From: Bacteroidales bacterium
Lineage (GTDB): Bacteria; Bacteroidota; Bacteroidia; Bacteroidales; UBA3663
Assembly: GCA_017449065.1 (NCBI GenBank)
Contig: JAFSKF010000026.1
Span: 1-32,973, forward strand
Reading direction: 5' to 3'
DNA length: 32,973 nt
Positions 7,343 to 15,285 of the stretch are shown one piece after another. Position 1 is the first letter of the stretch; each line of letters opens with the position of its first letter. Below the pieces are notes generated by a model, which ran no database searches, had not been told where the DNA came from, and saw only the letters and a program-made list of their open reading frames with translations. The position numbers and the translations under genes are program-made.

Positions 7343-8479
7343 ATGTACTTGAAGTGGCCTGAGCATTTGGATCCTGTTACCGAATGTATCTGTAACGATA
7401 TGGAGCAGAACTTTGCCGATGCCGTGGAGGGTCGGTTGGAGTTTATGCGGCAGCGAGGGGTAACCGATCCCTACGAGTTGGCGCAAATTCGTCAGGACTT
7501 CATCACGCAGCGTCTGCCCAACCAGCAGCTTTTGCTCGACAAGTATTTAGAGGCTGTGCCTGCCTATCTTGAAAAACATGAGTGCAGCGACGACGAATTC
7601 CAACAGGCCTGGGCGCTGATGGGCGGCATCTGGAATACGGTGGAGTTTGAACGTATTCGGAACATTGTGCGTATCCAATATAAATACCCGCAGGTGCTGG
7701 CGGTCGCTAAGGTGTTGGGTCGTGTGGCAGATAGCGAGGGTCCGGCGCGAGTGCCTTTAGGACATGGCGAGAGCCAGCGTGTGCACCACAGTTCTCCCAG
7801 CGATATCGACGGTGTGGGTGTAGGCAACGATCTGACATCCCTGTTGCCTTCAGAAATGGCACAAATGGCAGACGAGGAACTGGACGGACTTTTTGCCTAT
7901 AAGTTTGCTACACAGCGTTTGCAGACGTTTAGTTACAAAAGCCGCATCATGCATCCAAACCACAAGATTCGTTTGCACCGGGCACGACCCAAGGGTCCGA
8001 TGGTGGTGTGCTTGGATACGAGTGCTTCTATGCAAGGGGTGCCTGAAGAAATCGGACACAGTCTGGTGGTAAAACTCTTGCAATTAGCTATGCAGCAGGA
8101 CAGGAATCTGTTGCTGGTTCCGTTTGCAGTGAATGCACGTCCGTTCGATGTTCGGAAAAACCGTTCGAAACTGCTCGACTTCTTCCGAAAACGGGCTGAG
8201 GGTGATACAGATGCTACGGCGATGCTCGAACTGATCATTCGCATCCTATGCGAGCAGCCTGAATATGGAGGTGCCGATGTGCTTTTGGTCAGCGACTTCC
8301 AGATTCCTATGGTATCAGCCAAATTGCAGAAAGACCTGATGCTGATGCGCGAGAACGGTACCCGTTTCTATGGTTTGCAAATTGGCGAAACTCGTCCGTC
8401 GCAGTGGCCGGATTATTTCGACAGGATCTTTCATCTGCCTTACGAATCGAGAATGAGACCGTGGTTTATACAGAAATAG
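7343..8479 (+). CDS. viaA: VWA-domain protein, ViaA-like partner of the AAA+ ATPase
   Basis: A 378-residue protein with a helical N-terminal half and a C-terminal von Willebrand A domain. The metal-ion-dependent adhesion site DxSxS is intact (MVVCLDTSASMQG, Asp at residue 225), with a later acidic strand VLLVSDFQIPM. The N-terminal region ends in a basic, aromatic LQTFSYKSRIMHPNHK segment typical of ViaA-like proteins. It is about 100 residues shorter than the enterobacterial ViaA. The start chosen is the ATG at 7343, four bases after the ravA stop; an in-frame upstream ATG at 7310 would overlap ravA. Its pairing with the ATPase is the strongest functional clue. Confidence 0.8.
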   Translation: MYLKWPEHLDPVTECICNDMEQNFADAVEGRLEFMRQRGVTDPYELAQIRQDFITQRLPNQQLLLDKYLEAVPAYLEKHECSDDEFQQAWALMGGIWNTVEFERIRNIVRIQYKYPQVLAVAKVLGRVADSEGPARVPLGHGESQRVHHSSPSDIDGVGVGNDLTSLLPSEMAQMADEELDGLFAYKFATQRLQTFSYKSRIMHPNHKIRLHRARPKGPMVVCLDTSASMQGVPEEIGHSLVVKLLQLAMQQDRNLLLVPFAVNARPFDVRKNRSKLLDFFRKRAEGDTDATAMLELIIRILCEQPEYGGADVLLVSDFQIPMVSAKLQKDLMLMRENGTRFYGLQIGETRPSQWPDYFDRIFHLPYESRMRPWFIQK

Positions 8480-8483
8480 CAGT

Positions 8484-8504
8484 TACCTATAATTAGGTAT
8501 TTTT
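8484..8504 (+). terminator. Terminator after the VWA gene
   Basis: TACCTA (8484-8489) and TAGGTA (8494-8499) form a 6-bp stem around a TAAT loop, followed directly by five T residues (8500-8504). This is compact and correctly placed 4 bases after the stop. Confidence 0.55.
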
Positions 8505-8560
8505 GCACTTTTTTTAGTTTTCAATGCCGGTTTTGCAATACAATTGCAGAAAAGAATCAT

Positions 8561-8568
8561 TATCTTTG
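8561..8568 (+). promoter_or_regulatory. -7 box of the feoAB promoter
   Basis: TATCTTTG matches the Bacteroidetes -7 consensus 22 bases before the feoAB ATG. No TTTG sits at the usual 19-21 bp spacing; the nearest is at 8532-8535, 25 bp upstream, so a regulator may assist. No Fur-like palindrome was identified with confidence. Confidence 0.55.
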
Positions 8569-8590
8569 CAGTGTAAATACGGAATAAGGT

Positions 8591-10966
8591 ATGACTTTAC
8601 GAGATTTGAAGAGAGGTTGTTACGGACGTGTGGTTCGTGTGGGTGGAGAAGGAGCTTTGCGCCAGCATCTGATCGATATGGGTGTACTTCCAGAATCCAT
8701 TGTCAAGGTGGTGAAGTATGCACCGATGGGCGATCCTGTTGAGATACTGATTCACGGATACGAACTGACACTTCGTCTGGCAGATGCCGGTCGCATAGAG
8801 GTAGAACCAGTTAGCAGGGAAGAGGCAGTCCGTTTGATAAAGATTGGCAAGGGTGCCAAAATGAAGGACAACTGGGAATTCGACCAGATACCGCACCCTG
8901 GCTTGGGAGAACCGCATATTCAGTCAGAAGAGATCCGGAAAGAGAATCCATTGCCCAAAAATACCATGCTCACTTTCGCTTTGGTGGGTAATCAGAACTG
9001 TGGAAAGACCACGCTGTTCAACCAACTTACGGGGGCTAACCAGCATGTGGGAAATTTTCCGGGTGTGACTGTCGATCGCAAGAGCGGACAGATTCTCAAT
9101 CATCCCGGCACCGATGTGGTGGATTTGCCGGGCATCTACAGCCTGTCGCCTTATTCCAGCGAAGAGATTGTTTCACGAAACTTCATTCTGAACGAACATC
9201 CGCACGGCATCATCAATATTCTCGATGCAACGAATATTGAGCGAAACCTTTATCTGACGATGCAACTCATCGAATTGGGTGTGCCGATGGTTCTGGCCCT
9301 GAACATGATGGACGAGCTGGAGGGCAATGGCGGTTCGGTGCGAATCAATGAGATGGAGGCGTTGCTCGGTATTCCGGTAGTGGCCATTTCGGCAGCTAAG
9401 AACCAGGGTGTCGAGGAGTTGGTAGATCACGCATTGCATGTTGCGCATTTCCAGGAAGCTCCTAAGCGGCAGGATTTCTGTAGTCCAGACGATCATGGCG
9501 GAGCGGTGCATCGCTGTCTGCATGCTATTATGCATCTGATTGAAGATCATGCCCAGCGGGCCCGGCTGCCTTTGCGTTTTGCGGCCAGTAAGCTGATAGA
9601 GGGTGATGATCTGGTGCTCGATGCTTTGAAACTTGAGCAGAATGAGTATGAGATCGTGCAGCATATCATCAGGCAGATGGAGGAAGAACGCGGTCTTGAT
9701 GCGTCCGCTGCTTTGGCCGATATGCGATTTACTTTCATCAACAGGTTGTGCAAGCAAACGGTAGTGAAGCCTCATTTAAGCAGAGAGCATGTCCGAAGTC
9801 TGGCAATTGATAAGGTGCTGACCGGCCAATATACGGCCATTCCGGCATTCCTTCTCATCATGGGCCTCATTTTCTGGCTCACGTTCGAAAGCGTTGGTAT
9901 CTGGTTGCAGGATGGACTGGCTGCCTGTATTGATATGTTTACAGCATGGACAGATAATCTTCTGACCTCCTGGAATATCAATGCTGCGGTCCACTCGTTG
10001 GTGATTGACGGTGTTTTTGCCGGATGCGGGTCCGTATTGTCGTTTGTGCCGCTCATTCTCCTGCTGTTCTTCTTCCTGAGCATGCTTGAAGACAGCGGCT
10101 ATATGGCGCGTATCGCTTTTGTAACCGACCATATTCTGCGCCGTATAGGTCTGTCGGGACGAAGCATTGTGCCGATGCTGATCGGTTTCGGTTGCTCAGT
10201 GCCGTCGGTGATGGCATCGCGAACACTGCCAAGTGAACGTGACCGCCGTCTGACGATTATGCTCACGCCCTTTATGAGTTGTTCTGCCAAAGTGGCTATT
10301 TATGCTTTTATTGCAGAACCTTTCTTCGGACATTATGCCTGGGTGGCCATGGTGGGACTTTATATCTTGGGCATACTGACCGGTGTGGCGGTGGCTCTGG
10401 TTGCCAAAAACTTTTTTCTGAAGGGCGAAGCGGCACCGTTTGTCATGGAGTTGCCTAACTACCGTATGCCAGGCTACAAGAATGTTTTGCATCTGTTGCG
10501 TGACAAGACAATGGATTTTGTCGAGCGGGCATTTACGGTGATTTTCCTGGCGACCATCGTCATCTGGTTCTTGCAGCATTTCAGCTTCCGCTTGCAGATG
10601 GTCGATCCTACCAGTAATGATTCCATATTGGCAAATATTGCCGGTCTGATTGCGCCGTTGTTCCAGCCTTTAGGCTTCGGTGATTGGCGTATCGTAACGG
10701 CCTTGGTGAGCGGATTCATGGCAAAGGAAAGTGTGGTGGCGACACTTGAAACCTTGTCGGCAGGAGAACCGATTACTTCGCTCATGTCAACGGGTGGTGC
10801 CATTTGTTTCCTGGTGTTCTGTCTGCTTTACACACCTTGCGTTGCAGCTATCGCCTCCATCCGTCGCGAACTGGGTAACCGCTATGCCATATTCGTTATT
10901 TTGCTGCAATGTGGTGTTGCATGGATTGTGTCTTTTCTGTTTAGTCTGTTGGTACCGATACTATGA
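8591..10966 (+). CDS. feoAB: FeoA-FeoB fusion, ferrous iron transporter
   Basis: A 791-residue fusion. Residues 1-75 form an SH3-like FeoA domain (MTLRDLKRGCYGRVVRVG). It continues into FeoB: G1 GNQNCGKTT from residue 133, the switch GNFPGVTVDRKSG, G3 DLPGIYSL, G4 NMMDE and a G5-like ISAAKNQG. The membrane half carries the two conserved cysteine segments GFGCSVPSVMASRT and PFMSCSAKVAIY within the Gate repeats. FeoB moves Fe(II) inward and its G domain hydrolyses nucleotide. The fusion architecture is common in Bacteroidetes. The stop overlaps the start of the following Cys-rich protein in an ATGA arrangement, which suggests translational coupling. Confidence 0.95.
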   Translation: MTLRDLKRGCYGRVVRVGGEGALRQHLIDMGVLPESIVKVVKYAPMGDPVEILIHGYELTLRLADAGRIEVEPVSREEAVRLIKIGKGAKMKDNWEFDQIPHPGLGEPHIQSEEIRKENPLPKNTMLTFALVGNQNCGKTTLFNQLTGANQHVGNFPGVTVDRKSGQILNHPGTDVVDLPGIYSLSPYSSEEIVSRNFILNEHPHGIINILDATNIERNLYLTMQLIELGVPMVLALNMMDELEGNGGSVRINEMEALLGIPVVAISAAKNQGVEELVDHALHVAHFQEAPKRQDFCSPDDHGGAVHRCLHAIMHLIEDHAQRARLPLRFAASKLIEGDDLVLDALKLEQNEYEIVQHIIRQMEEERGLDASAALADMRFTFINRLCKQTVVKPHLSREHVRSLAIDKVLTGQYTAIPAFLLIMGLIFWLTFESVGIWLQDGLAACIDMFTAWTDNLLTSWNINAAVHSLVIDGVFAGCGSVLSFVPLILLLFFFLSMLEDSGYMARIAFVTDHILRRIGLSGRSIVPMLIGFGCSVPSVMASRTLPSERDRRLTIMLTPFMSCSAKVAIYAFIAEPFFGHYAWVAMVGLYILGILTGVAVALVAKNFFLKGEAAPFVMELPNYRMPGYKNVLHLLRDKTMDFVERAFTVIFLATIVIWFLQHFSFRLQMVDPTSNDSILANIAGLIAPLFQPLGFGDWRIVTALVSGFMAKESVVATLETLSAGEPITSLMSTGGAICFLVFCLLYTPCVAAIASIRRELGNRYAIFVILLQCGVAWIVSFLFSLLVPIL

Positions 10967-11118
10967 ATATTCAGAGCTTCCTGATACTGGCTGTCATTGT
11001 GGTAGTCTTTGTATTTACATTTCGCTACGTGGTCCGGAAGAACAAGAGGAATCCGGGTTGCGGCAGCTGTCATGGCTGCGATATGGGGCAACATTGCCGC
11101 GAAAGCCGCCACCATTAG
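10963..11118 (+). CDS. FeoB-associated Cys-rich membrane protein
   Basis: A 51-residue protein encoded by the ATG at 10963, overlapping the feoAB stop by four bases. It has one hydrophobic helix (FLILAVIVVVFVFTF, residues 6-20), then a basic stretch (RKNKRN) and a CGSCHGC cluster plus one further Cys at about residue 45. This layout matches the small FeoB-associated Cys-rich family, thought to help FeoB as the third component, in place of FeoC. The four cysteines could bind iron or a cluster at the membrane face; that is inference. It is the last gene of the iron unit. Confidence 0.85.
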   Translation: MNIQSFLILAVIVVVFVFTFRYVVRKNKRNPGCGSCHGCDMGQHCRESRHH

Positions 11119-11158
11119 CAAAAAAACAGGCCGGTATCTACAGTTTTTTCAGGTAAAA

Positions 11159-11190
11159 TTTGGGAATAGTATAAATTTGCAGTACCTTTG
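11159..11190 (+). promoter_or_regulatory. Promoter of the pectinase gene
   Basis: TTTG (11159-11162) and TACCTTTG (11183-11190) are 20 bp apart, and the ATG follows at 11237 after a 46-base gap. Confidence 0.8.
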
Positions 11191-11236
11191 CCACCGAAAT
11201 CGTAAAGTTTTTTACTTAAATCTTATTTATAAATTT

Positions 11237-13363
11237 ATGCGCACATTCTTGCATAGCCATCTGTGGATTTCTTTCCTGTTGATGTTCGGTTTTGGGGTGA
11301 TTCAGCTCAGTGCCCAAAGTACCTCATCCAGCAGACGTTTCTCTTATCGCGACCTTTCGTCGGAGTTCATCCAGTCGGATGAGGCCCGCCGCATTGGCGA
11401 TCAGATACTGCTTTATCAGCGTAATACCGGCGGTTGGCCCAAAAATATCGACATGAGTAGAGAATTGTCGGAAGATGAGCGAGAACAGGTTAAGAAGGAC
11501 AAAACCAAAACAACCGACTCAACCATCGACAACGGAGCAACCACGCAGCAGATGTACTTCTTGGCTGGTTTGTACCAGACAACCCTTCAGCCGCGCTACA
11601 AGGAAGGATTCCTGCACGGATTGGATTATCTGTTGAGTGGGCAGTACGAAAACGGTGGATGGCCTCAGATCTGGCCCGGATCGCACGGGTATCATTTGCA
11701 TATCACCTATAATGACAATGCGATCTATAACATTCTGAAACTTTTTCAGGCGGTGATAGACGAAGATTTTCCTTATGGCGGTGATTTGGTGGACGATGCA
11801 ATGCGCGGTCGTCTGAAGAAATCGTTCGATTTGGCGATTGAATGCATTCTGGAATCACAGATCAAAGTGAATGGCAAGCCCACGGTCTGGTGTCAGCAGT
11901 ATGATGAGAAAACCTTGTTGCCTGCTTCCGCCCGAGCTTTTGAGTTGCCATCTTATTGTTCGTCTGAGAGTGCTCCGTTGGTAAGACTGCTGATGTCTTT
12001 GCCGGATCCGGACAAGCGTGTCAAGGAGGCTGTTCATGCAGCTATGAAGTGGTTTGATACCTACAAACTGACTGGATTGCGCTACACCCGTTCGCAAAAG
12101 GGGAGCGGCGGGCAAGCTAATGCCCGTCTGTATGAAGACCCTGAAGCCCGTCCTATTTGGGCAAGATATTACGATTTGCAGTATTCTGAACCTTTTGTTT
12201 GCGACCGAGACGGCCTGCCCAGACGTCGGTTGGAACAGATCGGTACAGAGCGTCGTAACGGCTACAAGTGGTTCGATACGGCTCCGGCTTCTCTGTATGC
12301 ACAATATAACGAATGGGCAGACAAGTACGACAAGAAGCACAAGCTGCGTATCAGCTTGGATACCCCAGGTGCCAATAAGACCGGGAAGATTGACCTGTAT
12401 CGCAAGCCTGCGATAAAACTTTCCGACTTCGATGTGGTTGTCAAGGCAGGAGAGAGCATTCAGAAAGCGATTGAAAAGGCTCCGGATCAGCCTGAGAAAC
12501 CGTTTAAGATTTTTGTGAAGAACGGTATCTACAACCAGAAGGTTATCATTGATAAGCCTAATATTGTGCTCGTCGGGGAAGATAAGGACAGTACCCGTAT
12601 CTTCCTTGCTGAAACCTCCAAGACCATTCAGGTGCCGGAATATAGAGGCAAGAAGATTCCAATGGGAGTTATTGTCCTGATGGAAGAAGCTGACCATTGC
12701 TTGATCAGCAACCTGACGGTATATAATAACTACGGTACCACTGTCGAGCCAACCACCGCACATCAGATGGCAATCTTTGGCAGAGCCACCCATACGATTA
12801 TATTAAATTGTAATGTTTGGTCGGACGGCAACGATGCGCTTGCCCTGTGGGCGCCCGAAGGAAACGGTATGTACTATCATGCAGATTTGGAACTGCGTAG
12901 CCCCGGTGTCGATTTCCTTTGTCCTCGCGGATGGTGTTATGTGACCCGTTCGAAGTTTATTGGTGATGGACGGGCTATGATTTGGCACGACGGACGTGGC
13001 GATATGTCGAAGAAACTGGTTATCAAAGATTCAGAATTTGATGCTAAGAATCCGACGATTTTGGGACGATATCATCACGATCATCAGGTTCTGATGCTGA
13101 ATTGTCATCTGTCGCAGCGGATCATGGACACCAATATCCAATACGCCTATACGGATAAAGTGTTGGATCCTTGTCCTTGGGGCAATCGCGTCTATTTCTA
13201 CAATTGCACACGTCAGGGCGGACACGGTAACTGGATGGACAACAATCTGGATCAGGCAGAAGGAAAGCCTTTCTACCATACAGTTACTGCCCAGTGGACC
13301 TTTAACAAGAAATGGGATCCGGAACAGGAGATTCGCGACTTGTGGTACGTAGTCGCCTACTGA
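11237..13363 (+). CDS. Exported pectate lyase-pectinesterase fusion
   Basis: A 708-residue protein with a signal peptide (about residues 1-26, ending LSAQ). Residues of about 40-360 resemble pectate lyases of the PL10 type: NTGGWPKNIDM, TIDNGATTQQMYFLAG, ENGGWPQIWP and TYNDNAIYNILKL. From about residue 394 a beta-helical pectinesterase (CE8-like) domain follows. The usual CE8 motifs are divergent, but the three catalytic positions appear to be kept: Asp533 in GNDALAL, Asp559 in GVDFLCP and Arg611 in LGRYHH. The two domains would demethylate and cleave homogalacturonan in the periplasm or outside the cell. The frame is open upstream to 11009, overlapping the iron gene; the ATG at 11237 after the promoter is the start. 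Confidence 0.85.
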   Translation: MRTFLHSHLWISFLLMFGFGVIQLSAQSTSSSRRFSYRDLSSEFIQSDEARRIGDQILLYQRNTGGWPKNIDMSRELSEDEREQVKKDKTKTTDSTIDNGATTQQMYFLAGLYQTTLQPRYKEGFLHGLDYLLSGQYENGGWPQIWPGSHGYHLHITYNDNAIYNILKLFQAVIDEDFPYGGDLVDDAMRGRLKKSFDLAIECILESQIKVNGKPTVWCQQYDEKTLLPASARAFELPSYCSSESAPLVRLLMSLPDPDKRVKEAVHAAMKWFDTYKLTGLRYTRSQKGSGGQANARLYEDPEARPIWARYYDLQYSEPFVCDRDGLPRRRLEQIGTERRNGYKWFDTAPASLYAQYNEWADKYDKKHKLRISLDTPGANKTGKIDLYRKPAIKLSDFDVVVKAGESIQKAIEKAPDQPEKPFKIFVKNGIYNQKVIIDKPNIVLVGEDKDSTRIFLAETSKTIQVPEYRGKKIPMGVIVLMEEADHCLISNLTVYNNYGTTVEPTTAHQMAIFGRATHTIILNCNVWSDGNDALALWAPEGNGMYYHADLELRSPGVDFLCPRGWCYVTRSKFIGDGRAMIWHDGRGDMSKKLVIKDSEFDAKNPTILGRYHHDHQVLMLNCHLSQRIMDTNIQYAYTDKVLDPCPWGNRVYFYNCTRQGGHGNWMDNNLDQAEGKPFYHTVTAQWTFNKKWDPEQEIRDLWYVVAY

Positions 13364-13408
13364 ATTCCATTCGGTTTGTAAAATATACCAAGCAAAATAT
13401 AAATCGAA

Positions 13409-13452
13409 GCGGGAAATTTTCGACGATGTGGAAATTTTCCCGCTGTTTTTTT
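13409..13452 (+). terminator. Terminator of the pectinase gene
   Basis: GCGGGAAATTTTC (13409-13421) and GAAATTTTCCCGC (13431-13443) pair over 13 bases with one mismatch, followed by a run of seven T (13446-13452). The T run is also part of the -33 box of the following small element. Confidence 0.85.
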
Positions 13453-13554
13453 GTTTACTTCCAAAAATACAGCTATCTTTGCACTGTGTTTTTCATGGTA
13501 TAAGATTTAAGGTTAAAAAAGATGTAACGGCTGTCGGGATGACAGTCGTTCATT
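13450..13554 (+). ncRNA. Small promoter-hairpin element, copy A
   Basis: A full promoter (TTTG 13450-13453, 20 bp, TATCTTTG 13474-13481) is followed by a conserved leader with TTTTTCATGGTATAAGATTT and AAGGTTA. A 10-bp hairpin then forms: AACGGCTGTC (13526-13535), loop GGGAT, GACAGTCGTT (13541-13550). The predicted transcript is about 65-70 nt and has no usable reading frame (ATG-GTA-stop only). Its T tract is weak, so it may end inefficiently and run into the antisense strand of the MFS gene. Read on the other strand, the hairpin is followed by TTTTTT and could end the MFS transcript. Two related copies occur on the minus strand at 15080-15184 and 15286-15392. Confidence 0.55.
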
Positions 13555-13557
13555 GAT

Positions 13558-14766
13558 TTAAACCGTTTCTGTGGCTTCTACAGCCGTTTCCTTCTTCATT
13601 TTGGGCAGATAAAAAGCAATGATTCCGAGTAACGGAAGCAAAGTACTTATTTTAAATATGTAGAAGATACTTGTCTGATCGGCCAACCAGCCAAAGAAAC
13701 TGCTGCCCAGTCCCGCCAATCCGAAGGATAGTCCGTAAAACAAACCGGCGATAGTTCCGGTATGTTGCGGGGTGAGGTCGGTGGCATATACCAGAATCGC
13801 TGAAAATGCGGATGCCATAATTGTGCCAATGACAATCGTCAGCCCGATGGTCAGGGCGAACGAGTTGATATAGGGAAGGGCGATGGTGAATGGGGCGGCT
13901 CCCAGAATTGAGAACCAGATTACGTATTTTCGCCCGTATCTGTCACCAACAATACCGCCAACAATGGTGCCAATCACTTGAGAGAAAAGGAAGATGAACA
14001 AACAGATTTGAGCAACACGTACTGATACTTCAAACTTATCAATCAGATAGAACGTGAAGTAATTGGTCATGCTTGATGTGTAGAAGTTCTTCGAGAACAT
14101 CAGCATGAATAGCACAAAGATGAAAAAGAGAATTTTCTTCCTACTGTATTGTTCGACAGTTGACCAGCGGCTGGTTGCTTTTTTGTGGGTTTCTTTCAGT
14201 TCCCTGACGAGCCACTTCCCAATAAAGCCTAACAGGATAGATAGAGAAATGGCGATGAGGGCCAGCCAGCGGAGTCCGCTCAAACCGTTCGGGATGATAA
14301 TCAGCGCCGCCAATAGGGGGCCGCTTGAATAACCCGCATTTCCTCCCACTTGGAAAATGCTTTGCGCCAGTCCTTTCTGTCCGCCTGATGCGACTTGTGC
14401 CACTTGCGATGCCTGAGGATGGAAAATGGAGGAACCGCATCCCATCAGAATCACTGCCATCAGGATCATTGGGTAGTTCTGTGCCACCGATAGTGTCAGT
14501 ATGCCGGTCAGGGTAAATATCATGCTCACCGACAGTTGCCACCAGTGGTGATGCTTATCTGCATAGAAACCCACCACAGGCTGAACGACAGAAGACGTGA
14601 ATTGTAGCACAAGCGTGATGGCACCGATCTGGGCGAATGTCAGACCGAAGTCGGACTTCAGGCTTGGATAGATGGCGGGAATCATCGACTGCATGATGTC
14701 GTTCAGCAGATGGCAGAAACTGATGGCGAAAAGAATGGAAAAAGCAATGTCGGTTTTCTTTGTCAT
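13558..14766 (-). CDS. fsr: MFS transporter, fosmidomycin-resistance (Fsr) type
   Basis: A 402-residue protein with about 12 hydrophobic segments. The N-terminus (HLLNDIMQSMIPAIYPSLK, then LTFAQIGAITLVLQ) and the VVGFYADKHH and GCGSSIFHPQAS loops match the Fsr branch of the major facilitator superfamily. Members export drugs such as fosmidomycin or small metabolites; the real substrate here is unknown. An MFS signature-like loop GDRYGRKYV lies in the second half. It has its own promoter and stands alone, flanked by hairpin elements on both sides. The stop meets the end of element A, so the two converge. Confidence 0.85.
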   Translation of the reverse strand: MTKKTDIAFSILFAISFCHLLNDIMQSMIPAIYPSLKSDFGLTFAQIGAITLVLQFTSSVVQPVVGFYADKHHHWWQLSVSMIFTLTGILTLSVAQNYPMILMAVILMGCGSSIFHPQASQVAQVASGGQKGLAQSIFQVGGNAGYSSGPLLAALIIIPNGLSGLRWLALIAISLSILLGFIGKWLVRELKETHKKATSRWSTVEQYSRKKILFFIFVLFMLMFSKNFYTSSMTNYFTFYLIDKFEVSVRVAQICLFIFLFSQVIGTIVGGIVGDRYGRKYVIWFSILGAAPFTIALPYINSFALTIGLTIVIGTIMASAFSAILVYATDLTPQHTGTIAGLFYGLSFGLAGLGSSFFGWLADQTSIFYIFKISTLLPLLGIIAFYLPKMKKETAVEATETV

Positions 14767-14816
14767 AGGCGGGAAAATTGTCAGACAGGGTTGAGTCGGA
14801 GTTGTTTTTTCGGGCG

Positions 14817-14848
14817 CAAAGTTACGATTTTATTTCTTTTTGTCCAAA
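14817..14848 (-). promoter_or_regulatory. Promoter of the MFS gene
   Basis: On the minus strand TTTG (complement of 14845-14848) and TAACTTTG (complement of 14817-14824) are 20 bp apart. The gene start is 50 bases further on. Confidence 0.75.
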
Positions 14849-14879
14849 TTTCGGGGCGTTAAAATATTGGAGGTGGTTT

Positions 14880-14980
14880 AAAAGGTGGACCTCGGGAGAT
14901 ATCACATCTGCCGAGGTCCATATAATCCCTTTGTAAAATTTAAGTTCGCAAAGATAGGTATAATTGGGCAAATATCCAAA
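14880..14980 (-). ncRNA. Small promoter-hairpin element D
   Basis: On the minus strand a full promoter (TTTG, complement of 14977-14980; 20 bp; TATCTTTG, complement of 14949-14956) is followed after about 28 bases by a strong hairpin. TGGACCTCGG (14886-14895) pairs perfectly with CCGAGGTCCA (14911-14920), and an inner AGAT/ATCT stem continues past one mismatch. The hairpin exits into CCTTTTAAA. The layout resembles elements A-C but the leader is unrelated, so this appears to be a second kind. The transcript would be about 60 nt, ending before the MFS promoter. A terminated attenuator leader for the MFS gene is the main alternative. Confidence 0.5.
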
Positions 14981-15079
14981 TTTCTTCCTAATATTTTATG
15001 ATTTTAGGGAATATTTTGGTGTTTTTTGTCCAATTTGTACTATATAGAGACCTTTTATGGATAGGAATATGCGTTTTAA

Positions 15080-15184
15080 ACAATGAACGGCTGTCATCCC
15101 GACAGCCGAATCATCTTCTAACCTTAAATCTAATACCATGAAAAACACGATGCAAAGGTAGAGGATTTATTTGAGTAATGCAAT
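15080..15184 (-). ncRNA. Small promoter-hairpin element, copy B
   Basis: On the minus strand TACCTTTG (complement of 15153-15160) is preceded at 20 bp by ATTG, a three-of-four match to the -33 box. It is followed by the shared leader TTTTTCATGGTATTAGATTT and AAGGTTA. The hairpin is CGGCTGTC, loop GGGAT, GACAGCCG (positions 15088-15108), so its variable pair is G-C. The exit is TTCATTGTTTAAAA. The ATG-GTA-stop seen in copies A and C is open here, which argues against a conserved peptide. Confidence 0.5.
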
Positions 15185-15285
15185 AGATTGCACAAATATT
15201 TGAGAAAAATGGGGAAAAGAAGATGAGTTTTTTCAGAAAATGCATATTGAAGTTATCAAAAACGAGATTTTAAGAGACAAGGATT

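Noticed and set aside
13481..13503. Coding function for the ATG-GTA-stop mini-frame in elements A and C
   Set aside because: Copy B lacks the stop at that place, while the RNA stem is conserved, so the signal is structural rather than coding.
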